64,000 bases of DNA, taken from contig CAICTM010000048.1 of the NCBI GenBank assembly GCA_903772945.1, forward strand, positions 62,001 through 126,000. Reading direction: 5' to 3'. Below, one piece after another: positions 40,181 to 53,229 of this stretch. The first letter of the stretch is position 1. Every line of letters starts with the position of its first letter. The position numbers were made by a program, and so were the translations under genes. The notes beneath the pieces are model-generated. The model was not told where the DNA came from, made no database searches, and saw only the letters and a list, made by a program, of their open reading frames with translations. Origin of the DNA: Seminavis robusta (taxonomy: Eukaryota > Bacillariophyta > Bacillariophyceae > Naviculales > Naviculaceae).

Positions 40181-42955
40181 CGTCTCGTGGTATCGTGCTG
40201 CTCTCGCTTATGCTGCCTTGTTATATGTTTACTGCCTGAGGCTTTTGGTCCAGAGCGAGGCTTGCAATTGCTTGGTGCTGAAGAGGAATCAAATTAGTTT
40301 GAATTCAATAATGTATGAGACGACACAACTTTGCTCCGTCGTCGAGTTTCCTCTCAGATGAAGCATGAGTGACTTGAGATAGTCCGGACAGAGCCACCTG
40401 CCTTCAGGGTTAAGCCTTGAGGTACTCGTCAATTCCGTTCGCAAGGCTTGTTGCTTGAAGCTGTTTGTTTCTCGATAGCTGAGCTAGCCACACGTCAGTT
40501 CCCCACGAGTGTTCTGCAGTGTTGACTGAATAGATACTGAGGCTGATACCGGTAGAGGCAATTATTAGTATTGTACCGAGTGGTACTCGTACCGAGTACC
40601 GATACGGTAACAGCGGTAACACCAGCTCGTTTCCTCTAAAGTGGCGAAAGGCCGCGACAGCCACCAACCGAGCCAGTGCTGAAGCGATGCGATCAATTAA
40701 TAAATAAAAATAGATGGTGAAGGAGCGACGTGTTCCAGCTGTTCTCTCTTGGAGGGACTTCCGTGGGACCCGAAGGCATTATGAGGTTTAAAGCCAGCGG
40801 AGAGACTAACACTGAAAATTCTGCTCCACATAACAAATTCAAGTTTTTGTTTTTAGAGTTCCCTTGAATAGGAGGTAAAGAGGTGAAAACTGATCCCAAC
40901 ATGATGTAAAAAGGAAGGAAACAGAAGACATAAGGGGTGTTGTCGTACTAGTAGTAAAATAAATAGAGAGAACGAGATCACGTGAGCAAAGGGTCTTCTC
41001 ATTCATTCGAAGGTACTCGTACTCTTATTAGAAGGCCTTTCTTGGTCGATGACCGGTACTTCACCGGAACGCTATGTTCCCCGGGGGGTGGCACAAATCA
41101 ACTTACTATTTCCGGCATCGCCTTGAACCTCCTCTGTGGACAGTTTAGCACTTTCTACCATATTCAGCCATCTTCAGCTAATTTTTACCACCTTCAAGCC
41201 CCTGTTTGACCACCTTTAACCGCTTATTTTACCATCTTTGTAACACCTTTCACCGCCTTCTACCGCCTTAGATGACTCTTTGCCGACTCTTACCACCGTC
41301 AACCACTCTCAACCGCTTTTTCTTTCGGCAATGATGCGGGAAAACTCGAGATATGACATTATCAGTTGGTTTGAGCCACCCCCCCGTCAACAGAACATCT
41401 GATTTCAGCTGGGTGAGGTTTCTGGATTACCAGGTATCTACAGTCTACAGTACTGGCAAAAGTTGAATGAGAACCACTTGAATGATTGAATCTGTTGAAA
41501 TCCGATTTCCGGCGGCCTTCCGCGGATTGAATCGAATGAATCATTCAGGATTGGGCCATTTTTGCCGAGACGATGGCAAGGTGCGGCCCCACCGACAACT
41601 CGGTACCATGCAGACCACGGGAAGACTCAGAGAGCGGGCTTGTACGCTTGTACCAGTACTCAGCTAAAACCTTACAGTACCGGTACCCCCCGGCAACATC
41701 TTCCTCCATCCGGTAGCCTTTTTATGGATCCACCGCACAAAGCTTTGGCAGTGAGAGAACTGGTTGCCATGGTCTCAGTACAGTAGTCCATGTCTTCCAG
41801 TAGTTTCAGCAGGTCCAGACACAGTCTTTTTTTTAAGGCCATACGATTTTAGCAAAAAGTGACTGAATCAAATAGTTTTACTCTTGATCGGCACAAACTG
41901 CCGAATCGCCAGAACACAGGCAAAAAAGGCCATGTGATTGGAATGGTAACGTAAGCCCGATGGGATGTGACCGTGATTGGAAGTTAAGCCAGATGGAACG
42001 TGACTGCAGAAAAGAGGAGCCACAGCAGAAGCCAGGGAGTTGAAAGCATCTACGTGACTGGAACAATGCCCCCTATGTACGTAAAACGACGTGTAAAATG
42101 AAAGAGAAAAGGTGCAATGCGGTTCATGTAGTGTCTGTACGAGGCAACAGCAGAAGGTCAAAAGTTGCCAGCGTACACGTGATTGGAGTTGGCTGTCATT
42201 TCCTTTTCGGACAAGTAGTCTGTAAGTTGGCAATTTTGAAGAGGCATGGGTCTCTTCTATAGATTGTTTGAACGTCGCACATTATCTTCTGTACTCGAGT
42301 AGTGGCCTCGTGCACGTCCACCTTTGCTCCTTACTGCTAACCAGGGGGAGATGTTTGGACTGCAGTAAAGATGCAGTGAAGATGCAGTGGCTGGCTGAAG
42401 ATGCAGTGAAGAGCTGCTGCGAGTTCTTGGAGGGAAGAAATGGGCAGCGCGGACACGGAAGAACAAGGAAAGGGAGGAAGCGCTGCCCTACTACTAGTGG
42501 TCAGCAACCACCGGAGAAACATCCTGCTTCCTGACAGCCACAAGCAACATCCTTAGCTTAGCTCAGTGGCTGGGCAGTATGCATTAAACATGATGTTGTA
42601 AGGTTTGTTTTGCCGGTCTCTTTCCTTCTCCGACCATACATTAGGTTGTCCGTAGCTTCGTCCGGCCCGCTTTCTTCAGATGTTGGGTTGGCGCCATGTC
42701 GCTTGTATCCTGGAAGGCTGGAGGTGTTTCGTTGGCCAACAACTGGAAAAGACAACAGGCAACTATGGTAAGCTCGTTTCAGCCTTCTACATATAAGCAT
42801 ACACTTGACGGCGCGCTTAGGTCCTTTATCCTCCATTGTTGCGATACCAAATACCAAATAGTTTTCTTTCAGAACCAGCACTTCTGTGCTCGATTTAAAA
42901 AGTATGATGAATAGTTCTAAAGTTACATAGTATTATAAAATGATTTGAAAATCCC
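40181..42955. other. intergenic, degenerate short repeats only
   Basis: About 2.8 kb with no supportable gene. Positions about 41150-41330 are a degenerate repetition of ACCxCCTT-type words (ACCACCTT, ACCGCCTT, ACCATCTT). Positions about 41930-42190 carry spaced copies of GTGATTGGA or GTGACTGGA. At 42360-42415 GATGCAGTGAA/GATGCAGTGG recurs four times. Two TACCGGTA palindromes (about 40548 and 41682). Frames up to 121 codons have no content that I recognise. Confidence 0.45.
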
Positions 42956-45900
42956 TTATGCACAGATGCAGCCACAGGTGCATTGCAGCTCTGTGCAGTC
43001 CACAACCATCTCTTGCCAAGCCAACGCACAAAAACCTTCGGGCACACCACCCGTAACATCGTTCCCATGCAAGTGGAATCGTATCAAGCTGGTAAGACCC
43101 GACAGCTCGTCTGGTAAATCTCCATCTAGCTCATTGGAATTCAACAAAAGGTCTTTGAGGGATGTGGCGTTTCCAATCTCAGAAGGAATCTCGCCGGTGA
43201 GTAAGTTGGAAGAAGCTTGGAAAACCTCCAGTGCCGGAGCCAAAAAGAGTTCGGGTGGTATGGGGCCTGCCAGTTTATTTTCGTTCAGAACAACATTCTT
43301 CAGCATTGGAGCCTGGCCAATCTCTGCGGGTATGGTGTGATTCAGCTTGTTGCCAGAGAGGACAAGAGTGACAAGTTGCTGTTCACCCTCGGTGTGGTTT
43401 CCAATTCCAACAAACAATTCTGCTGGAATGCTGCCTGATAGCTGGTTTACATTCAGTCGGAGATCTTTCAAGGTTGACACATAGCCTAACTCAAAAGGGA
43501 TTGCCCCAGTTAGGAAGTTGGTAGAAGCTTGGAAGACCTCGAGTCGAGTGAGCAAACCAAATTCAGTTGGTATGTTCCCAATCAGTCCGTTGTGACTCAG
43601 CGTGAGAACCTCCAGATTTTCAGCTTGGCCAAGTTCTGTCGGGATGAGCCCTGTTAGGAAGTTGTTATCCAGCCGTAGTTGTTCCATAAAAGAAAATTCT
43701 CCCAGACCCGAAGATAGGGATCCCGAAATGCCTGCATTGAAGGCAACGAGAACTTCCAGAGTTTCGTTTAGAAGAAGGATCTCAGATGGCAGAGTTCCGG
43801 ACATAAGTGTGTCGTGGAAAGAAAGCACCTTCAGGTTTGTGAGTTGGCCAATCTCGGAAGGCAGACCACCCACAAAATAGTTGAGACCCATTGTGAGATT
43901 TTGCAGGCTGTTTCCCAACAGGCCAAGCTCTGATGGAATAGTTTCATTGAACAGATTGTCTTCGAGTTTCAAGTCGACCAGATTGGTCAATGACGACAAC
44001 TCTGGAGGGACAACACCGCTGAATGTGTTCCTGGACAACCATAGCTCTTGAAGAGGGAGCACTGAAAACAGTTGCGAAGGTATAGTGCCAGTGAACTGGC
44101 ACCCATCCAAATCAACCGCAAATAGGTTCCTTAGCAAACCAATCTCTGTGCCAACCGTCCCTGTGAGCATATTGGCACCCACAAGCAGCTCTTCAAGACG
44201 GGTAAGCGAATAGATGTCCGTTGGGAGAGTTCCGGTGAATTCATTGGTGGCCAAACTCAGAGTGTAGAGGTCAGTGAGGTTCATCAGTCCGGATGGAATC
44301 GGCCCTGTGAAGTAGTTAGTGTCCAAGCGAAGTTCGATGAGGTCCGTCAGCCGCCAAAGCTCTTCTGGTATAGATTGACTCAATTCGTTCCAGCCCAAGG
44401 AAACAACTCGGAGATTCGATAACAAACCAATCTCGCTGGGGACACCACCAGTGAGGCTATTCTTGTAAATACGGAACCACTCCAAGCTGGTAAGCTGTCC
44501 AACTTCCGATGGCAAGTTCTCACTGAACCCGTTGTTCGACAAGGTTAGGTTCAACAAATTCGTCAACAAACCAACTTCCGAGGGAAGAGATCCTGAAAAC
44601 TTATTGCTGCTAAGCCAGATTTCTGTTAGGGCGCTTAGGCTTCCAATCTCACTTGGCAACGTCCCATTCATATCGTTATTGTTCAGCGCCAGACTGGCGA
44701 GGGCGGTCAGTCTACCAATCTCGGAGGGAACACTGCCGGAGAAAGCCCCGTTGCTGTTCAGCCAAAGCTCTTCGAGATTGGTTAGCATGCCCACTTCAGT
44801 TGCAAGAGACCCTGAAAGTGAATTGCCTTGCAGTCCAAGGCCACGAAGCGAAGATATCTCATACACCTCAATCGGGACAGTTCCGGTCAATCCTGGCAAT
44901 TGCGCGCCAAGGCCCAGGAACTCGAGGCCAGTGATCTGGTCGAGACCGGGAGGAATAGTTCCAGATAAACTGTTGCGCTGCAGATCAATGCCGGTCAAGT
45001 CAGAGAGCAACGAAATCTCGGGTGGGATTGTGCCGACAAGCCCTCCACCGTAAAGCAAAATCTCCTTGAATGTCTGCCTATCTTCGTAACAGTTTGTCTT
45101 CTCGTTTGCTAAATAGAACCACTCGCATTCGTGAACAGAATGATCAAGCCAGTTAGCATTCTGTTCCCAATTTTGACCATCCGTTGCGAAATACAGGGTC
45201 GCCAGTGCAAACCGCTGGTACTTCCTCGTTTCAGTGTAATCAAGATACAACAACTCGGGGTGATGCGAAATGTCTTCGTAAATCCATTCCCATGCCTGTG
45301 CCTGAGGGGAGCTGGGGTCATCAAGGGCTTCGAGGGTGCTATTGGGAACGTCCAAGAAGTCTCTGGGCGTGACGGGGGCTGGCGTTGGCATCTCCGTTGG
45401 AGCGGGAGCTGGAGTCGGCGGGTGCGTAGCATACTCGATGGTTATATCATCTTTCTTCTTCCTACCGAACACAACCGAAACCACAATCACGATTATGCCC
45501 AGAATGACAGCAATCGCAAACAACCTCTTGCATCGTGAGTATGTCTTCTCCTGTTGGGCTTCCTTGGCTTCTTTGGCTGCCAAATCTATCGGCGCCGCTT
45601 CCACCACGCCTTCTTCCAGATAGTCTTCTTCAATCGCAATCGCCTCAACAAGTCCGGTATCGTTGTGGTCCATGACAAATGGTTCAATGGACCCATCCAA
45701 TGAAGCCGTTCCGTCAGACATTTCTCCCTCGTCAATGACAGAGAGGCAGTCGTTGTCATCATCATCGACGGTTGGGAGCGGTTCTGGCGGGCTATCCTCA
45801 CCGGCTCCGACCAAAGAATACGAGATGGTTGGATTTCGTACCAAACTCCCAGGCGTTCTTGAATATGCACCAGGAAGCGCTGCCAGAGAATTAGGGTCGC

Positions 45901-48900
45901 GATGTTTCGACGATTGGTCTCCATACGAACCTTCTGGGTTTTCATCTTTCTTGTCTTTCTCTTCGTCCCCCTCACTGAAGGCGCGCACCACGGTCATGGC
46001 TGCTGTTGGCAAGTGCTTCGTTCTAGAGACTGGATCTGGCGCCATCCGACCGTCAGCAGCAGCCATCGCTGCGTAGGCCTCAGTCATTTCTCGGTCTCTT
46101 CGTTGCTTTGCTTTGCTCCTGTCCATATAGTAGTCGTCATCGTCGTCGTAGCTGGAATCGGTTTCGTAGGAACCACTGCTGTCGCTATCGTACGAGCTGC
46201 CACTGGCACCATCATCGTGTCCACTGTCCGACTCGTATTCCGACATGCTAGTATCGTTGGCCGGGTTGGGGTCATAATCCGACTCGTCGGAATCGCTCTC
46301 ACTGAAGATTCTTCGCATTGTAAGCAGAGGGTCGTCATCCAAAGAAGGTGCACCGATCACGGAGTTGTTAGGTCTGCAGACTGTGAATTCCGGCGTGAAT
46401 TCGACAGGAGCGGCAACATATTCTTCGCCTCCACTGCTGCTCTCCCGGTCTTGCTGCGACAAATCATTATCACTGCTTTCCGAGCTCTCCCGGGCAGCTG
46501 TTTCAGGAATGAAAGGCGCCGAGGGCTTGTGTTGGGGTGACAAGCTGTTATCCTTTTGAAGATCTGATTCTTGGACAACTTGTCTCATGGAAGTCCTTGT
46601 CACTAGCTGGCCGGCAAAAAGGACGCTGGATTGATTGACAGCTGCAGGCGACGTTGTATTCAAGCTACGCTCGGACTCATTCATGTTCTTCATGATTTCA
46701 TTCGAGATTGTTTTGTAGGAGCGACCCCTTTGCATTCCCATCTTCTCGTTCTCCCTTGCTTCGCGTAGGGCTGATGCATCGTGAACGGCAAGAGAAGGGG
46801 CGCCTACCAGACTCCGGTCAGATTCACCCATCTTACTCAAGACATCGCTGGAAATCTTGGAGTAGGATCGGCCTCGAGACATTCCCTGCTTCTCGTTCTC
46901 TCTGGCTTCTCTAAGGGACGCCTGATCGAGAGAAGGTCTCTTCTGCAAGTCAAGCTCGCTTGCTGTCTCAGCTTGACTTTCCACGTCAAACATTCTGTCA
47001 GAAGAGGCACCGCCCAGGATGACCGGCACAGTGCCATCGGCAGGTTCCTCGTTGCTGCTGTTTCGAGGATCATTCGATTCTGTCATCCACTCCTTCATGC
47101 GCTCCCGAGCTGTCTTGAAGACTAGCTTTGACGACGCGACTGACGACGCTTTGCGTGAGTATGGCTCACTGTAACTACAGTTGGTGACACTGCTGTCGTC
47201 CATTCCTTGGTCTGCGACGATCTCGCCAGGAACCATGGAGTCTTCTGTATTGACATCTTCACGAACTGCCGATGGTGGCGACGCTTCGTTCGTGTGTCTT
47301 GGGGATAAGTACTGCTCGGACGCGTACGATTCTTCAACAGAACATTCCGCAGTCAGGCCATCGTGGGAAACTGAAAGAGCGCCAGTGGTAGTTGTCTGCT
47401 CTTCCAGATACTCTCCCAGGCTTCGCGTAGAACTGCGATTGGAACTCTTCGAGTGTTTCGCCCGGCGTGGCTCATCCTGCAAACTGTGCTGACTACCGCT
47501 AAGGAGGTCCTTGCGGAATTGACGCTCTCGTTCTTTAGCGTCGTGGAGGTCACCACCAGCGACAGTTTTTGAAGCGCGCCCGACGAAAGCACTTCCGTCC
47601 ATTTCCGAAGAGATCATGGACGAGACCATCGAGTTCTCTCCAACGGGAGCAAGGTTCGCCGCGCTACTACTTCGCTCCAAAAAGTCGGCCAATTGAAATG
47701 CTCGCTTCTTCTTTTTCTTCTTCTTCTTTTTCTTCTTGAGCCGTGCAGCTGCTGCAGCAGCAGCTGCGGCTTCTGCATGCAGATCCATTTCATGGTCCAT
47801 AAGACTCCTTTGGCTAGCTTGCAGGTAGTGTTTGCGGTACTGGCGCTCACGTTCTTTCTCTGACATATCAGCTACGCTTGCTGCCCTTGCAGAAGCCAAA
47901 GATGGACGAGCAGATTCTGCATCCTGAAGGCTGCGTTCACTTGCCCGGATGTAATCCTTGCGGAAACGGCGTTCTCGTTCCTTGTCCAACTGCATGTCGG
48001 CGACACTTGCTGCTCTTGCTGCAAGAGAGGGGCGAGCAGGTTCAACATCCTGTTGAAGACTCCGTTCACTTGCACGAATATAATCCTTCCGGAAGCGGCG
48101 TTCTCTCTCCTTGTCCAATTGCATGTCCGCTACACTTGCAGCTCTTGCAGAGGCAAGAGATGGGCGAGACAGTTCTACATCTTGAAGAAGGCTTCTTTCG
48201 CTTGCTCGGATGTAGTCTTTTCGGAAAAGACGTTCTCGTTCCTTATCCAGTTGATCGTTCTGAGTGTACGCTGTTGCAACCGTGGTCAATGAGGGTCGAG
48301 GGGCTTCCACATCCTGAAGGCTGCGTTCACTTGCCCGGATGTATTCCTTGCGGAAAAGGCGTTCTCTTTCCTTGTTCAACTGCATATCAGCAACACTTGC
48401 TGCCCTTGCAGTAGCAAGGGAAGGGCGAGCAGGTTCAACATTTTGAAGGCTTCTTTCACTTGCTCGGATGTAGTCTTTTCGGAAAAGGCGCTCTCGATCT
48501 TTCTCTGACTGCATACCGCCGGGATGGCCATGCTGTCGAGCTGTTCCTCCAGCAGCTGCTTCCACCTGCATGCTACGTTGGCTGGCTTGGGTTGCCTGTA
48601 CGAAAGCTCTACGAAAGTTCTTCTCGCGCTCCTTCTCAGCCATGAGCTGCGGATCCGCGACAGTGTGAGCAACGGAGGCTGATGCAGCCGGTCCAGCACC
48701 TGAATCCGCCACGGATCCCTCAGCCGATGCCGCCCCGAATCCCACGACAGTAGCAGCGCGGCCTGCCCGTGTCGACTCTTGGCGTTCAAGAAACTCGCCA
48801 AGCTGGCGACTGCTCCCGCGTCGTTTCTTCTTCGACCTCTTCTTGGGAGACTTCTTCGGGGACACACGCATCTCTCTCATCGACGATGAATGAGCCTGAC

Positions 48901-51900
48901 GGAAGTCCCTCCTATACTGACGTTCTCGTTCTTTCGCCAACGCGTCGTCCTTTGGCGAAATTCCTCCAGGCGAAGGCATAGGTGAACGAGGCGGGGAATG
49001 GCTTATTGAATGCCCACCAGTAGAGTGGTTGCTGTGGTGGAGCTCACGGTCGGGAACATTCGTGTTCCTCTGGCTAGCTTGAATTATCTCCTTGCGAAGC
49101 TTGCGCTCCCTTTCTTTGAGATCTTCAGCACCAGCAGAAGGCAACGCACTCAACTTGCGATCCGACACTTGTAAATTTCTCTGGCTTGCCCGAACCATTT
49201 CTTTTCGCAGCTGTCGTTCCCGTTCTTTGCCATCAGTTGGACTGGAAGTGGAAGCACTCAACTTGCGATCTGAAACTTGCATGTTTCTCTGGCTGGTTTC
49301 AAGCATCTGCTTCCGTAGTTGCCGCTCTTGTTCTTCAGTCGACAGACCCGTTCCATCGCCGATATAGGTGCTTCTCGCAGTGGCGGCAGCACTGGCACTC
49401 AACTTGCGATCCGATGCTTGCTTGCTGGCATGCAAGATTGCCTGTCGCAGTACTTGTTCTCGGTCTTTGGGTGACACATCGAAAGTTCCCTTGGGTGGTT
49501 CAGCTGCAGCCAGTTTGCGGTCAGATACTTGCATGTGTCTCTGGCTGACTTGCAACATTTCCTTCCGAAGCTGCCTTTCTTCTTCCTTCGAAGATAAAGC
49601 GGCTTTTGGAGGAGCCTTCTTGAGCGAGGGACCGGCAGCCAAAGTCGCTTCTTCCACGTTTCGCTGGCTTGCTTGAAGTAGCATCTCCTTTCTCAGCTGT
49701 CTCTCCTCTTCCTTCGCGGACGGTCCTGATGAAGCTGGGGGACACTTCATGGGAGCTGACGGCGGCGCCTTCTTCGTGGTCGCAGACGGCGGGGCGCTCG
49801 CGGCAGACTCCGCCGACGATGGAGCTAGTTTCCTATCCGACACTTGCGTCGTTTGCAGCATTTCTTTGCGCAGCTGCTTCTCTTGTTCCTTCGCGGAGAG
49901 CTTCTGCGATGGCCTGGAAACGACCGGTGAACTGGCTGTTGCTGACAACTTCCTGTCTGAAATTTGCCTGGCTTCCAGCATTTCCTTCCGTAGCTGCCTC
50001 TCTTGTTCCTTCACGGAGAGCTGTGTGGTAGCATTGGATGACGAGGACGAAGAAGGAATACTGGCAACAGGGGCCACTATAGCAACGGTGAGTAGGCTCC
50101 GTTGGCTGTTTGCCTGCAGCATTTCTTTTCGGAGTTGTTTCTCTTGCTCCTTGGCTGATAGTGCCGCATACGGGGCTGCAGATGCCTTCGGTGGAGAAGT
50201 TGGCATGACGCCTGCAGAGGGCGGCGCAGTGATCGCGGTGGACGATGACACGTCCATGCTGTTACGTGGGCTCCTCGTCGACGCTTGTATCATCTCATTT
50301 CGCAACTGGCGCTCGTCTTCCTTGCTGCTGTTGACGGAAACCGAAGGAGGCGCGGTGCTCATCAAAGCGCGGTCTGACATGAGGGCCTGCCTTGCCGCAT
50401 GAAATACTTCCTTGGAGTCGCCGTTCGAACTCCTCGATCGAGGAGGCATCGATTTGGCCGTTGGAGGAGCCCTCGCCGCCATGTGCCGTTCGCTGGTGGC
50501 AGTCCGCAGCATTTGTTTGCGAAGTCGCCCAATTTCTTCCTTTGTAGCACCGTCAGAGCTTCTGGTACGAGGAGACCTGTTCTTCTTTTTCCTCTTCCTT
50601 TTCGGCTTGGTTGCTGTTTCGGGCGACGTGACCACGCTGGTGTCATCGTTGGAAGATGCCATGGAGACAACGGAACCTTCGGCACTCTTGGTACGAGATG
50701 GGACCAATTTGGTGGCACTGGGAGCAGTGACTGCAGCCCCAGGCAAGTTGTGGTTTGAGGTGCTGAGCATTTCCTTCCTCAGTCGTCTCTCTTCCTCCTT
50801 TGGATCCATCTTCTTTGGTGGCTGAGGAGGACTCTTCTTTTGCCTAGCAGCAGGAGGTGCCGCAACAGCACTGGCAGTGTTGGCCACAGCACCAGGTAAC
50901 TTGCGATCCGATACTTGCAAGTGCCGTTGGCTGAGCATTTCCTTGCGAAGCTGTCGTTCTTCTTCCTTGGGATTCACTGTCTTTGGTGGTGATGATGTGT
51001 TGGCCACAGCACCGGGAAGTTTGCGATCAGAGACTTGCATGTGTCGTTGGCTAAGCATTTCTCTTCGGAGCTGTCGTTCTTGTTCCTTTGGATTATTTGG
51101 GGGCGATGGAGCAGGAGGAGCTTGAGCAGCAACTGCTGCTCCAGGCAACTTGCGATCTGACACTTGCATGTGCCTCTGACTAAGCATTTCCCTACGAAGC
51201 TGTCGTTCCTCTTCTTTGGGGTCCATCTTCTTGGGTGGCGGAGGAGCTTGAGTCGTGACGGCAGCTCCTGGCAAGTTGTGGTTTGACATGCTCAGCATTT
51301 CCCTGCGAAGTTGCCTTTCCTCTTCCTTTGGATCCATTTTCTTGGGCGGTGGTGGAGGACTCTTCTTTTGGCCAGCCGTGGGAGGTGCAGAAACAGGAGC
51401 GACGGTGTTTGCCACAGCACCGGGAAGTTTGCGATCAGAGACTTGCATGTGTCTTTGACTAAGCATTTCCCTACGAAGGTGTCGTTCCTCTTCCTTGGGG
51501 TCCATCTTCTTTGGTGGCGGAGGACTCTTCTTTAAGTTGGCTGTGGGAGGGGCAGAAACTGCTGTTGCTGTGGTGTTGGCCCCAACACCAGGCAACTTGC
51601 GATCAGAGACTTGCATGTGCCTTTGGCTCAACATTTCCCTGCGAAGTTGCCGTTCCTCCTCCTTCGGGTCCATCTTCTTTGGTGGCGGTGGAGCAGTTCG
51701 CGCGGTGACAGCTGCTCCTGGCAAGTTGTGGTTTGACATGCTCAGCATCTCCCTTCGAAGCTGTCGTTCCTCTTCCTTGGAATCCATCTTCTTTGATGGT
51801 GGCGGGGGAGGAGGACTTTTCCTGTTGGCTGTGGGTGCTGTTGCTGCAGTGTTGCCACAGTACCAGGCAATTTGCGATCAGAGACTTGCATGTGACGCTG

Positions 51901-53229
51901 GCTAAGCATTTCCCTACGAAGCTGTCGTTCCTCTTCCTTGGGGTCCATCTTCTTGGGTGGTGTAGGAGCAGCTCGAGTGGTGACAGCTGCTCCTGGCAAG
52001 TTGTGGTTTGACAAGCTAAGCATTTCCTTGCGAAGTTGTCGCTCCTCCTCCTTGGGGTCCCTCTTCCTGGATGGTGGTGGTGGAGGACTCTGCTTCCTGT
52101 TAGCAGTGGGAGGGGCCGAGACTGCCATTGCTGTGGTGTTGGCCACAACACCAGATAGCTTGCGATCGGAGACTTGCATGTGTCGTTGACTCAACATTTC
52201 CCTGCGAAGTTGTTTTTCCTCTTCCTTTGGATCCATTTTCTTTGGTGGTGGTGGAGGACTCTTCTTTTGGCCAGCCGTGGGAGGTGCAGAAACAGCAGTG
52301 ACAGTGTTCGCCACAGCACCAGGTAGCTTGCGATCGGAGACCTGCATGTGTCGTTGGCTCAGCATTTCCCTTCGAAGTTGTCTCTCCTCTTCCTTGGGAT
52401 CCATCTTCTTGGCTGGCGGGGGAAGAACAGTTCGCGTGGTGACGGCAGCACCAGGCAAGTTGTGGTTGGACAGGCCCAGCATTTCCTTTCTGAGCTGTCG
52501 TTCTTCTTCCTTTGGATCCATCGTGGCCTGACGGGCTGGTGGAGGCGTTTTCTTCCTGGTGGCAGTGGTTGGGGCCGTGGCGGTGGTTCCAGGCATAGCC
52601 GGACGGCCATGTCCCGAGACTTGGAGCTGACGGTGGTTGGCTCTGAGCATTTCCTGTCGGAGGAGCCATTCCTCTTCTTTGGGATCCATGAGTCTGTTGG
52701 TGGTTGGTGGGCTGGTTTTTCGGTTGGCAGTAGCCGCTGTGATGGGCATGGAAGGTGGTGGAGACACACTGCGCTTGGTTGTGGCAGGGGCAGCGGCTGC
52801 TGGTTCCTCGTCCTCAAGAAAGACCACCTCTTCGTCCTGGACAGCCCGAGAGAGAGCTTTCTTTTCATCTTGAAAATCAAGCAGTGCGTCTTCGTGTTTT
52901 ACAGCTTTGCTGGCTGCAGTAAACCCGCACTCTGCGTCGTCACTGGCGAACTCCGCAGCTTCGCTGTCTTCTTCTTGGTCGTCCGCCGCTTGGTTGCCTC
53001 CGCTTCCAGCGCCATGGTCGTCAGTGTTGTTCGTGCTGATGCTACTCAAGAGTCCACTGCTGCTGCCACTACTAGAGGTGGAGTTGACCGTGTCCTTGTC
53101 CAACGACGAGTGACTTTCGTCATTCTTGTCGGTGTCTTGTTGTTGTTGTAGAGACGATTGCTTGAGCGCTGGAACGGCGTCGCTCGTGTCGGCGTGATGA
53201 GAGCTTCCACCCAACGTTGCGGCCGTCAT
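42956..53229 (-). CDS. giant transmembrane LRR protein with ~35 cytoplasmic KEEERQLRKEML repeats
   Basis: Two overlapping frames (53229-51742 and 51787-42956) are joined by one missing base near 51856, where other repeat copies read GTTGGCCAC and this one reads GTTGCCAC; restoring the phase gives about 3,424 residues. N-terminal Ser/Asp-rich region (about 1-165), then some 35 charged repeats: types ending SNHNLPG or QVSDRKLPG with Pro-rich spacers (to about 1450), later ERERxFRKDYIRASERSLQ copies, a run of about ten Lys, two RENEKxGMxRGRSY copies and an Asp/Ser-rich region. A membrane helix (RLFAIAVILGIIVIVVSVVF, DNA near 45475-45530) leads to the diatom LRR cap (YQRFALATLYFATDGQNW, HECEW) and about 28 LRRs, ending CTCGCICA. 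Probably type II with LRRs outside. No kinase. The missing base may be real or an assembly error in repeats. Confidence 0.85.
47830..48650 (-). repeat. in-frame ERERxFRKDYIRASERSLQ repeats
   Basis: Six to seven tandem coding units of roughly 40 codons within the giant LRR gene. Each holds KERER(R/L)FRK(D/E)YI followed by RASERSL(L)Q and a spacer like RPSLASARAASVADMQL. DNA identity is high between the inner copies, which points to recent expansion by unequal exchange. They are diverged relatives of the RQLRKEML repeats upstream. Confidence 0.85.
48900..52680 (-). repeat. in-frame KEEERQLRKEML repeats, two interleaved types
   Basis: More than 20 coding units. In the N-terminal half two types alternate: type A (RQLR(K/R)EMLS then SNHNLPGAAVT, about 38 codons) and type B (SQRHMQVSDRKLPGAVANT plus a PPTA...KKSPPPPPKK spacer, about 56 codons). 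Reading from the N-terminus the order is A B B A B A B B A B B B A, an ABB-like higher-order pattern. Toward the C-terminus the units become more diverged. Predicted strongly charged helices joined by Pro-rich linkers. Confidence 0.85.

Noticed and set aside
45902-46540. 212-codon plus-strand frame inside the giant LRR gene
   Set aside because: Antisense shadow of the Asp/Ser-rich coding region; no domain.
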